Of a DNA stretch of 18,442 nucleotides, positions 1-6,778 are shown one piece after another. The notes below the pieces were generated by a model, which did no database searches, was not told the DNA's origin, and worked only from the letters and a program-made list of their open reading frames with translations. The position numbers and the translations under genes were made by a program. Source of the stretch: Christensenella sp. UBA5327 (GTDB taxonomy: Bacteria > Bacillota > Clostridia > Christensenellales > Aristaeellaceae); NCBI GenBank assembly GCA_002411105.1, contig DHQX01000051.1, positions 1 to 18,442 of the forward strand, in the 5' to 3' direction. Every line of letters begins with the position of its first letter. Position 1 is the stretch's first letter.

Positions 1-1092
1 CGACAGGGCGATCACATAGCCGCGCTCAAGCGACAACCCTGGCCCCGCGTATTTCAGCCGCGCCAGCAGGGCCTCGGCATCGGCTTGAATGCGCTGAAAG
101 GCCATGAGGCCCGCTGCCTGCAGCCTGCCAGCCAGGGCACGGCTTTCTGCAAACGCCAGAGCGATCTTCTGCTCCGGATCGTTGTTTTTAAGCCGTCCGT
201 TTAAGTCGCTCAGTGCAGAGGCTTTTTGCATCAGCTGCCACTCAGCCCCTGAGGACAACATCTGAAGCGTCGCGTCGATGCGGTTTTGGAGATCCTTCTT
301 CATGGGAACCGCCAGCTCCGCCGCTGCCGAGGGGGTGGCGGCACGCATGTCGGCGGCAAAGTCTGCCAGCGTCACATCACTCTCATGCCCCACAGCGGAG
401 ATCACGGGTTTGTTGCAGTCCGCAATCGCCCGCACCAGGGCCTCGTCGTTAAAGGCCCAGAGATCCTCCAGGGATCCGCCGCCGCGGCCGATGATCACCA
501 CATCCACCTGATGAAGCGCTGCGATTTCGATGAGGCCTGCGCGCAGGTCTTCAGCCGCGCCCTCGCCCTGGACCTGAGAAGGGCGCAGGATGACCGGCAT
601 ATTGGGAAAGCGCCGGCGGGTGACTGTCAGAATGTCATTGATGACAGCGCCGGTGGCGCTGGTCACCACGCCTACCGCCCTGGGCAGCAGCGGCAAGGGC
701 TTTTTGCGGGCGGCATCAAAGATGCCCTCCTTTTGCAGCTTATCCTTCAGCAGCAAAAAGCGCTCATACAGCGCCCCAAGCCCATCCTTCTCCATGGTCT
801 GCCCATAAAACTGGTAGCTGCCAGAGGCCGTATACAGCCCTACGGAGCCAGACAGAAGCACCATCATGCCATCCTGGGGATAGAACCTGAGCATCTGCGC
901 ATACTGGCGGAACAGCACACAGGCGATGCGGCTGTTCTCATCCTTGAGGGAGAAGTACAGGTGCCCTGAGGTATGACGCTTGAAGTTGCTGATCTCCCCC
1001 CGGATGGTGATATCCTGAAGCATCGGGTCACCCGCCAGGGAGCGGCGGACATACTCGTTTAAATCACTGACGCTCAGCGTCCTTGCCTGCAT
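1..1092 (-). CDS. xseA: Exodeoxyribonuclease VII large subunit, C-terminus cut by window edge
   Basis: XseA is the catalytic large subunit of exonuclease VII, which with several XseB subunits degrades single-stranded DNA to oligonucleotides in the cytoplasm. The visible 364 residues open with the N-terminal OB-fold (Leu-Ser-Val-Ser-Asp-Leu-Asn-Glu-Tyr start, then the IRGEISNFKRHTSGHLYFSLKD segment), followed by the catalytic domain with the family blocks VVIIGRGGGSLEDLWAFND and SAVGHESDVTLADF. The frame stays open to base 1, ending just after the conserved ERGY stretch near the C-terminus, so a few tens of residues are missing. The chosen ATG (1090-1092) lies inside the end of folD (19-nt overlap) with GGAGG four bases upstream. 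It is the last visible gene of the asp23-to-xseA operon; xseB would be expected next, outside the window. Identification is firm. Confidence 0.95.
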   Translation of the reverse strand, partial: MQARTLSVSDLNEYVRRSLAGDPMLQDITIRGEISNFKRHTSGHLYFSLKDENSRIACVLFRQYAQMLRFYPQDGMMVLLSGSVGLYTASGSYQFYGQTMEKDGLGALYERFLLLKDKLQKEGIFDAARKKPLPLLPRAVGVVTSATGAVINDILTVTRRRFPNMPVILRPSQVQGEGAAEDLRAGLIEIAALHQVDVVIIGRGGGSLEDLWAFNDEALVRAIADCNKPVISAVGHESDVTLADFAADMRAATPSAAAELAVPMKKDLQNRIDATLQMLSSGAEWQLMQKASALSDLNGRLKNNDPEQKIALAFAESRALAGRLQAAGLMAFQRIQADAEALLARLKYAGPGLSLERGYVIALS

Positions 1093-1919
1093 GCCGCCTC
1101 CAGGGTGTTTTCCATCAGCATGCTGATGGTCATTTTGCCGATGCCGCCGGGGACAGGGGTGATATAGCCCGCGACCTGGGAAACCGGCTCATAGTCCACA
1201 TCCCCCACCACTTTGCCGTCCACCCGGTTAATGCCCACATCCATCACCGCGGCACCAGGCTTCACCATGTCGGCGGTGACAAAGCGGGGCTTGCCGATGG
1301 CGGCCACCAGGATGTCAGCCCGGCGGGCATGCTCCTTGAGATTTTGTGTGCGGGAATGGCAGATGGTCACCGTGCAGTGCTCCTGAAGCAGCAGCATGGC
1401 AGCCGGCTTGCCCACGATGTTGGAGCGGCCGATGATCACCGCTTCCTTGCCTTTGAGCTCTATGCCCGCTTCCTTGAGCATATAGAGAATGCCCTTGGGC
1501 GTGCAGGGGATGACGCCTTCCTGGCCGGTGAACAGCTTGCCGGCGTTCATCAGGTGAAAGCCATCCACGTCTTTCTCAGGCAGGATTTTGGCCAGTGCCG
1601 CCTCCTCATCCAGGTGTTTGGGCAGGGGCAACTGCACCAGGATTCCGCTGATTTTTTTGTCCTCATTCAGACGCTGGATGGTGTCCTCCAACTGTTCCTG
1701 GCTGGCGTCCTCCGGCAACCGGATGGTTTCGGAATGGATGCCAATGGTTTCACAGGCGATGCCCTTGTTGCGCACATAAATCGTGCTGGCAGGATCCTCT
1801 CCCACCAAAACCACCGCCAGCCCCGGGTGGATGCCCTGGGCTTTGAGCTCCGCCACACGCTGCTTTTGTTCCTGGGTGAGTTTTTCTGATAGTTCCTTGC
1901 CGCTTAATATAACTGCCAT
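1074..1919 (-). CDS. folD: Bifunctional methylenetetrahydrofolate dehydrogenase / methenyltetrahydrofolate cyclohydrolase
   Basis: FolD oxidises 5,10-methylene-THF with NADP and hydrolyses the product to 10-formyl-THF, supplying one-carbon units for purines and formyl-Met-tRNA. The 281-residue length is normal for the family. Family residues are present: the Y-x3-K pair (Tyr48, Lys52), Gln96 in GILVQLPLP, Asp119 in KDVDG, the dinucleotide-binding GRSNIVGKP (164-172) and the C-terminal TPVPGGIG block from residue 254. One deviation is Lys262 where most homologues have Pro (GGVGPMT becomes GGIGKMT). The ATG follows the TsaD-like stop by a single base, and the ribosome binding site AAGGAGG lies in the end of that gene, so translation is likely coupled. 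The 3' end overlaps xseA. Identification is firm. Confidence 0.97.
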   Translation of the reverse strand: MAVILSGKELSEKLTQEQKQRVAELKAQGIHPGLAVVLVGEDPASTIYVRNKGIACETIGIHSETIRLPEDASQEQLEDTIQRLNEDKKISGILVQLPLPKHLDEEAALAKILPEKDVDGFHLMNAGKLFTGQEGVIPCTPKGILYMLKEAGIELKGKEAVIIGRSNIVGKPAAMLLLQEHCTVTICHSRTQNLKEHARRADILVAAIGKPRFVTADMVKPGAAVMDVGINRVDGKVVGDVDYEPVSQVAGYITPVPGGIGKMTISMLMENTLEAACRQGR

Positions 1920-1920
1920 C

Positions 1921-2877
1921 TCAAGCCTCCTTGATTTTTCTGAGTTTTTCCAAACCTATCGCCGCAACACCGGCGGCGTTGTCCCCAGCGTACTGCGCCT
2001 GGCCAAAATGCAGGCTGATGGGCATCCCGCGCCCAGTGACACGTCTGATGAGCATCTCCCGTAGCAGTGAGGACGAAGCCACGCCGCCGGTGATCAGCAG
2101 ATCATTGACCCCGATTCTCCCTGCCGCAGCTGCGCCCATCTTCAGCGCCACCCGGGCCACGCAGTCAAACACCTCAGCCGCAATTTCCTCCCCGGGCAGG
2201 CCTGAGGCAATATCCCGCATGGCCTGGGCCTCAGCACCAGAGAAGCTGCAGGACATTTCATCCTTGAGAATCGCGGGATAGCGCCCTGCGGGCTGACAGG
2301 CCCTTGCCAGTTTCTCCAGCGCTGGCCCTGCCGGGAAAGGCAGCCCCAAGGCTACCCCGACCCGGTCAATCAATTGCCCCGCGCTGATGTCAGCACTGCC
2401 TCCCAGCATCACTGCGGATTCATGGTCAATGCGCAGGATCTCCGTCGTGCCGCCTGAGAGATGCAATCCCAGGTGGGGAAGCCCCAAACCTTCAAGCCCA
2501 ATCCTGGCGGCAGCGAAATGACCCTGCTGATGGCTGGTTTCAAAACAAGGCACATCAAGCGCCTGGGCAATACCCTGGGCGAAGGAGAGCCCCGCCACAA
2601 ACACCGGCATGTAGGAGCCCGCGCGGTCTGTGGGAGCAGCGGAAACACACACCGCCCCAACGGCAGGCCGCCCCGCTTGATCCAGCGCCTGCCTAAAGGC
2701 CTGGGGTATTTGTCTGAGGTGTTTAAAAACGGCCTCGCTCTGGCGAAGCCCTCTATCTCCCAAGGCCACTTCCAGTGGCAGCCGGACGCTGACCAACACC
2801 TGGCCTTCCAGGGATACAAGCGCGCAGGAGGTGGTATAGCAACTGGTATCAAAGCCCAGCACACAGCCAGCCTTCAT
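1921..2877 (-). CDS. TsaD/Kae1-like (peptidase M22 family) protein, probably a paralogue rather than TsaD itself
   Basis: This 318-residue protein has the ASKHA fold motifs of the Kae1/TsaD family: an N-terminal phosphate loop (LGFDTSCYTTS, residues 7-17), a metal-ligand HxxxH (His116-Gln-Gln-Gly-His120), the second phosphate loop LHLSGGTTE (138-146) and a C-terminal GDNAAG with Asp299. TsaD makes the t6A modification of ANN-decoding tRNAs. True TsaD, however, normally reads ETSCDETA and HMEGH, whereas here these are DTSCYTTS and HQQGH. Clostridia commonly carry such a second Kae1-like gene of unclear function, often annotated as O-sialoglycoprotein endopeptidase. It lies in the nusB-folD-xseA operon, its start overlapping the nusB stop by 4 nt (ATGA). 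A t6A role is possible but not supported by context; protease activity is unlikely for the family. Confidence 0.8.
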   Translation of the reverse strand: MKAGCVLGFDTSCYTTSCALVSLEGQVLVSVRLPLEVALGDRGLRQSEAVFKHLRQIPQAFRQALDQAGRPAVGAVCVSAAPTDRAGSYMPVFVAGLSFAQGIAQALDVPCFETSHQQGHFAAARIGLEGLGLPHLGLHLSGGTTEILRIDHESAVMLGGSADISAGQLIDRVGVALGLPFPAGPALEKLARACQPAGRYPAILKDEMSCSFSGAEAQAMRDIASGLPGEEIAAEVFDCVARVALKMGAAAAGRIGVNDLLITGGVASSSLLREMLIRRVTGRGMPISLHFGQAQYAGDNAAGVAAIGLEKLRKIKEA

Positions 2878-3269
2878 GGCCGCTGCCTGATAAACGCGCC
2901 CAGAACACCATTGATAAAGCGGCTGTCTGCCTCATCGCCAAAGCGCTTGGCTAACTCCACCGCCTCGTTCACAATCACCTCATCCGATGCACCCTTGACA
3001 TCCATCTCGTGCATCGCCAGGTGCAAAATCGCCCGGTCAATCAAGGGAATGCGCTCCAAGGCCCTTTTGGGGCTGAGCCTGGAGATGGCCTCGTCATATT
3101 CTCCCTGCTTTTCACCGGTCAAACGCAGCGCCTCATCCAGATACCCCGCATCCTCGCCGATGTTCAGATAGTCGGCCTCCTCTGCCAGCACATCCTCGCA
3201 ATCAGCGCCGCCAAGCAAACGGGCATAGATCATCTGCATCGCCACCCGACGCGCCGCATGCCTTGCCAT
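2874..3269 (-). CDS. nusB: Transcription antitermination factor NusB
   Basis: NusB is a small all-helical RNA-binding protein that, with NusE (S10), binds boxA RNA and supports antitermination of rRNA transcription. The 131 residues match the family length. They contain the N-terminal RRVAMQMIYARLL helix and the C-terminal signature: ERIPLIDRAILHLAMHEM, then VIVNEAVELAKRFGDEADSRFINGVLGAF. The ATG is one base after the stop of the DUF2273 membrane protein, with only a weak Shine-Dalgarno (GGAAG), suggesting translational coupling. The stop overlaps the next start in an ATGA. Asp23-nusB-folD-xse clustering is common in Bacillota. Identification is firm. Confidence 0.96.
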   Translation of the reverse strand: MARHAARRVAMQMIYARLLGGADCEDVLAEEADYLNIGEDAGYLDEALRLTGEKQGEYDEAISRLSPKRALERIPLIDRAILHLAMHEMDVKGASDEVIVNEAVELAKRFGDEADSRFINGVLGAFIRQRP

Positions 3270-3270
3270 A

Positions 3271-3633
3271 TCAGGCTTTTTCTTCCTTTATCTGGGGTTC
3301 TTCCGCCTTGGCTTCGGCATCTTCCAAAGCTTCCTTCTCTTTTCTGGCCCGGGTGGCATTCCTGACCTTCTCCATGTCCTCAGAGGTGTACACCACCTTC
3401 TGATTCTTGGGCGGGATGACGCAGTCAACCACCTTGGCAACCGCCTTGCCCAGCGTCTCAGCGGAGCCGATCAGAACACCAAGGGCGGTCAGCGCCAACA
3501 CCAGCAGGGTTTTCCAGAAGCCAAGCACAACAAACATCAGCCCGATCACAAAAAACACCAGGCCATAAAACACCTTGCCGCCGGTGGTTCCGGGCTTGAG
3601 CAGGGCCTTCAGTTTCTCTTGCGTGTCATTCAT
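3271..3633 (-). CDS. Small DUF2273-type membrane protein of the Asp23 locus
   Basis: The protein has a short hydrophilic N-terminus, then a hydrophobic hairpin of two closely spaced membrane segments (VFYGLVFFVIGLMFVVLG and FWKTLLVLALTALGVLIG), and a charged, Glu/Lys-rich cytosolic tail of about 60 residues. The FWKTLLVL...LIG segment resembles the DUF2273 family found beside asp23 and amaP. The frame is open from an ATG at 3660, but I chose the internal ATG at 3631-3633 (120 residues, MNDTQEKLK) because AGAGG lies nine bases upstream and the overlap with amaP shrinks from 35 to 8 nt. Its function is not known in detail; by context it belongs to the membrane assembly that anchors Asp23. The charged tail is longer than in many family members. 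Confidence 0.75.
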   Translation of the reverse strand: MNDTQEKLKALLKPGTTGGKVFYGLVFFVIGLMFVVLGFWKTLLVLALTALGVLIGSAETLGKAVAKVVDCVIPPKNQKVVYTSEDMEKVRNATRARKEKEALEDAEAKAEEPQIKEEKA

Positions 3634-4249
3634 GGCTTGAATCCTCTTTTTCTGCTTCATTTTGGGGTGATTTTGGGGTAAAGGTGAGTTCCTCCCGCTT
3701 CACAGCGTAGGGTGAGTCGCTCACAATGGTATCGGCGCTCTCCACCAGGATGCGCACTTCTTTCACCTCGATGCCGGTGGTGGCGCGCACCTGTTTGGTG
3801 ATGTGCTTTTGCATTGCCTCCACTGCCAGAGGGATGTTGATGTTATCCGCCAGATCCACCTTCAGGCTGATGATAACCCCGTCGCGCACCGCCTGGACGG
3901 TGAGGGCTTTCATCTTGATCTCTTTATACTCGGCGATGCTCTTGTGCACAATGCTCTCAATCGCCTGCACGCTGATGCGCATCTCGCCCGAAGCAGTTTT
4001 CTGGATCACAAAGCTGCTTCTCCCCATTTTCATCCGCCCTGGAAGGGACAGGGCAAACGCACCAAACAACACAGTCACCAGGCCCATCAGCAGGATGATC
4101 AGGCGGTTGAGGCTAAAAAACCCCTCGCCGTCTCCGCGGATGGGCACCTCATTGAACTGAAGCCCAGCTATAACCAACACCACACCCACTGCCAGACAGA
4201 GCAGTGCCCCCACAAACAGGGTAATGCGGTGCCATACCTTCAATTTCAT
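3626..4249 (-). CDS. amaP: AmaP-like alkaline shock (Asp23) membrane anchor protein
   Basis: AmaP tethers Asp23 to the inner face of the cytoplasmic membrane in Staphylococcus aureus. This 207-residue protein shows the same build: a short basic N-terminus, two membrane segments (about residues 10-30, LFVGALLCLAVGVVLVIAGL, and 48-68, LIILLMGLVTVLFGAFALSL), then a soluble domain with the pattern VSVQAIESIVHKSIAEY...VKVDLADNINIPL...VKEVRILVE. This domain is itself distantly Asp23-like. It starts 20 bases after the asp23 stop; the ribosome binding site is weak (AAGG/GAG). The gene order asp23, amaP, DUF2273 is conserved in many Gram-positives and supports the call. Confidence 0.88.
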   Translation of the reverse strand: MKLKVWHRITLFVGALLCLAVGVVLVIAGLQFNEVPIRGDGEGFFSLNRLIILLMGLVTVLFGAFALSLPGRMKMGRSSFVIQKTASGEMRISVQAIESIVHKSIAEYKEIKMKALTVQAVRDGVIISLKVDLADNINIPLAVEAMQKHITKQVRATTGIEVKEVRILVESADTIVSDSPYAVKREELTFTPKSPQNEAEKEDSSHE

Positions 4250-4269
4250 CTCGCTCTTGCCTTCATTGC

Positions 4270-4929
4270 TCAGGCTTTGCGCCGCTTGGCCGGGGGCTTG
4301 GTGGTCCCGGGCTCATTATCCGGCACAGGCTTTTCATCAGGCGCCTTGGCCTCTTCTGCTGCAGGGTCCGGGGTGTCGGCGGGCTGCCCTTTGGTTTCAT
4401 TCACCGTTTCCGCCGCCGGTTCATCCTTAGGCTCCGCAGCCTTTGCGGGCTTAGCCGGGGCCTTGTCGTGCCTCTTTTCCTTTTTGGATTTGGGCCCATC
4501 CAGGGCGGGGATGTTGGCAGCTTCCAGACGGTTTTGGATGTCTTGCTTCTCCCGCTCAAAGCTCACGCCCTGCACATGCACGTCCACCCGCACCACGTGA
4601 AGCCCCGTCATGGACTCAATGGATTTGCGCACATTTTCCTGCACCTGGGTGGCCACCTTCTGGATGGGCTGACCGTATTCCACGATGGTATACAGGTCAA
4701 CGCTGACCTCCTCCGTGCCCACTTCGACCTTCACCCCGCGGGTGATGTTGCGGTTTTTGCTGATGATCTCCCCCAGCCCGCCGGCGGTGACCATGCCGGC
4801 GATGCCTTCCACTTCATTGGCGGCGATACCGGAGATGATGGCGATAACTTCGTTCGCATAGGTTATGGTGCCGCCGTCGGAAACCTGGGCTTCCGCGTTC
4901 ACCGGCAAATTATCTTTTGTTTGCGGCAT
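4270..4929 (-). CDS. Asp23/Gls24 family envelope stress protein with a long disordered tail
   Basis: Residues about 12-125 form the Asp23 domain: GTITYANEVIAIISGIAANEVEGIAG near the start, then a Val-rich strand region (GVKVEVGTEEVSVDLYTIVEYG) and a final VQENVRKSIESMTGLHVVRVDVHVQGV. Asp23 proteins are abundant, membrane-proximal in Gram-positives and linked to cell-wall stress. The domain is followed by about 75 residues rich in Lys, Ala, Pro, Glu and Asp, apparently disordered; typical family members end soon after the domain. The ATG has a near-perfect ribosome binding site (AAGGAGGT, 7 bases upstream) and a promoter directly ahead, making this the first gene of the operon running to xseA. 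Confidence 0.92.
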   Translation of the reverse strand: MPQTKDNLPVNAEAQVSDGGTITYANEVIAIISGIAANEVEGIAGMVTAGGLGEIISKNRNITRGVKVEVGTEEVSVDLYTIVEYGQPIQKVATQVQENVRKSIESMTGLHVVRVDVHVQGVSFEREKQDIQNRLEAANIPALDGPKSKKEKRHDKAPAKPAKAAEPKDEPAAETVNETKGQPADTPDPAAEEAKAPDEKPVPDNEPGTTKPPAKRRKA

Positions 4930-4958
4930 ATCTTATACCTCCTTGAGGAATCCCTGTC

Positions 4959-4987
4959 AGTATATCAGACATTGTAAGACATTACAA
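4959..4987 (-). promoter_or_regulatory. Promoter of the asp23-xseA operon
   Basis: Reading the minus strand, TTGTAA (4987-4982) and TATACT (4964-4959) are separated by 17 bases, giving a plausible sigma-A promoter with a good -10 and a 4/6 -35. The predicted start is near 4952, leaving a short 5' UTR to the AAGGAGGT site of asp23. The -35 begins immediately after the aspS stop codon, so there is no room for an aspS terminator and read-through from hisS-aspS is possible. Confidence 0.65.
4972..4987. repeat. Inverted repeat TTGTAA-N4-TTACAA over the asp23 promoter -35
   Basis: A perfect 6-bp inverted repeat with a 4-base spacer overlaps the -35 hexamer and the start of the spacer. It has no U-tract and is AT-rich, so it is a poor terminator for aspS; its position would suit a repressor or stress-regulator operator. 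The regulator is unknown. Confidence 0.45.
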
Positions 4988-6778
4988 TCACGTTTCCGGG
5001 TCCCGGCGGATGTGCAGCATCCTCAGCTGATCCTCCGAAACAGGGCCCGGGGTGTCCATCATCAGGCAGGAGGCGTTTTGCATCTTGGGGAAGGCCAGCA
5101 CATCACGCAGGCTCTCGGTGTCCATCAACTGCATGATCAGCCGGTCAATCCCAAAGGCGAAGCCGCCATGGGGCGGGGTGCCATACTTGAATGCCTCCAG
5201 CAGGAAACCAAAGCGGGCCCAGGCCTCCTCATGGGTGAAGCCGAGGAGGCTGAACATCTTCTCCTGCAAGTCGCTGGCGTGAATGCGGATGGAGCCGGAG
5301 CCCATCTCAATTCCGTTCAGGACCAAGTCATAGGCTTTGGCCCGCACACGGCCCGGCTCAGATTCCAAGTGCTGATGATCCTCCTCCATGGGCATGGTAA
5401 AGGGGTGGTGGGCAGCTACAAAGCGCTTGTCCTCCTCCTTCCACTCAAGCAGGGGGAACTCGGTGATCCATAGCAGGTCAAAACGGCCATGGTCAATCAG
5501 CTCCAGCTGCTGCCCCAGCCTCACGCGCAGCTGCCCCAGGGCATTTAGCGCCACCAGGCGGCTGTCGGCGATGAAAAAGGCCGCGTCGCCAGGCTTCAGA
5601 TCCATAAAAGCGTACATCTCTGCCAGTTTCTCATCGCTGATGAACTTGGCAAAGCTGGAGCGGATAGTGCCATCCTCGTTTCTGGCGATCCAGGCCAACC
5701 CCTTCACATGGTAGCCCTTGGCATACTCCGCCAGGGCGTCCATCTCCTTGCGGGAGAGCCTGGCAGCGCCCGGGGCCGTCAGGCCGCAGACGATCTTGCC
5801 CTCACTGGCGGCGGACTCAAACACGCTAAAGCCGCAGTCCCTGGCCCAATCGGTCACGGTTTTGATTTTCATATCAAAGCGCGTGTCCGGCTTGTCACTC
5901 CCATAGGTCTCCATGGCGTTGTGCCAGGTCATCCTGGGCAGGGGCAGGGGGATATCAATCCCCTTGATCTCCTTGAACACAGCGGCGAATGCCCCTTCCA
6001 CCACCTGCTGCACATCCTCCGGCTCCACAAAGGACATCTCCAGGTCCAGCTGGGAGAACTCCGGCTGCCGGTCCGCCCGGCTGTCCTCGTCCCGAAAACA
6101 GCGGGCGATCTGGAAATACCGGTCCACCCCGCCCACCATCAGCAGCTGCTTATAGATCTGCGGGCTTTGGGGCAGGGCATAGAAGTCGCCCGGGTGCAGC
6201 CGGCTGGGCACCAGGAAATCCCGGGCACCCTCGGGGGTGGATTTGGTGAGGATGGGGGTCTCCACCTCAATAAAGCCTTCCTGGGTCATGTGCCCTCTGA
6301 TGGCATCCACGGTGCGGGCACGCAAAAGCAGCATCTGCTGCATGCTGGGGCGGCGCAGGTCAAGGTAGCGGTATTTCAGCCGCACGGCCTCGTTTTCATT
6401 CTTTCCGTCCTCAATGTAGATGGGCGGGGTCTGGGCAGTGTTGAGGATCTTTGCCTCCTTGACCATCACTTCAAGGTGTCCGGTGGCCAACTGCTCATTC
6501 ACCGCGTCTTCCGCCCTGAGCGTCACTTCGCCCTTGATGGCCAGCACATATTCGCCGCGCAGGCTTTCGCCAATCCTGTAGGTGGCAGCGTCCTGCTTTT
6601 TCGCGTCAAACACCACCTGGATGATGCCTGAACGGTCCCGCAGCCATACAAACACGATGCCGCCCATATCCCGGGCGCGCTGTACCCAGCCCATGAGCGT
6701 CAGCTCCTGCCCCACATCCTGCCGGGTCACCTCAGCGCAGCGCTTCGAGCGCTTCCACCCCTTCAAAAACTCAGCCAT
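4988..6778 (-). CDS. aspS: Aspartate--tRNA ligase
   Basis: AspRS charges tRNA-Asp with aspartate in the cytoplasm. The 596-residue protein has bacterial-type architecture: an N-terminal OB-fold anticodon domain (LMGWVQRARDMGGIVFVWLRDRSG), class II motif 2 (FRDEDSRADRQPEFSQLDLEMSF, from about residue 228), a large GAD-type insertion, and motif 3 (GGFAFGIDR, 538-546) followed by RDVLAFPKMQ. An ATG at 6796 is in frame, but the start is placed at 6778: AGGAGG sits nine bases before this ATG, and the longer version would contain the ribosome binding site inside its coding sequence. It overlaps the hisS stop by 8 nt and is co-transcribed with hisS under the T-box. Whether it also charges tRNA-Asn (non-discriminating) cannot be settled from the sequence; no gatCAB is present here. 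Confidence 0.97.
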   Translation of the reverse strand: MAEFLKGWKRSKRCAEVTRQDVGQELTLMGWVQRARDMGGIVFVWLRDRSGIIQVVFDAKKQDAATYRIGESLRGEYVLAIKGEVTLRAEDAVNEQLATGHLEVMVKEAKILNTAQTPPIYIEDGKNENEAVRLKYRYLDLRRPSMQQMLLLRARTVDAIRGHMTQEGFIEVETPILTKSTPEGARDFLVPSRLHPGDFYALPQSPQIYKQLLMVGGVDRYFQIARCFRDEDSRADRQPEFSQLDLEMSFVEPEDVQQVVEGAFAAVFKEIKGIDIPLPLPRMTWHNAMETYGSDKPDTRFDMKIKTVTDWARDCGFSVFESAASEGKIVCGLTAPGAARLSRKEMDALAEYAKGYHVKGLAWIARNEDGTIRSSFAKFISDEKLAEMYAFMDLKPGDAAFFIADSRLVALNALGQLRVRLGQQLELIDHGRFDLLWITEFPLLEWKEEDKRFVAAHHPFTMPMEEDHQHLESEPGRVRAKAYDLVLNGIEMGSGSIRIHASDLQEKMFSLLGFTHEEAWARFGFLLEAFKYGTPPHGGFAFGIDRLIMQLMDTESLRDVLAFPKMQNASCLMMDTPGPVSEDQLRMLHIRRDPET

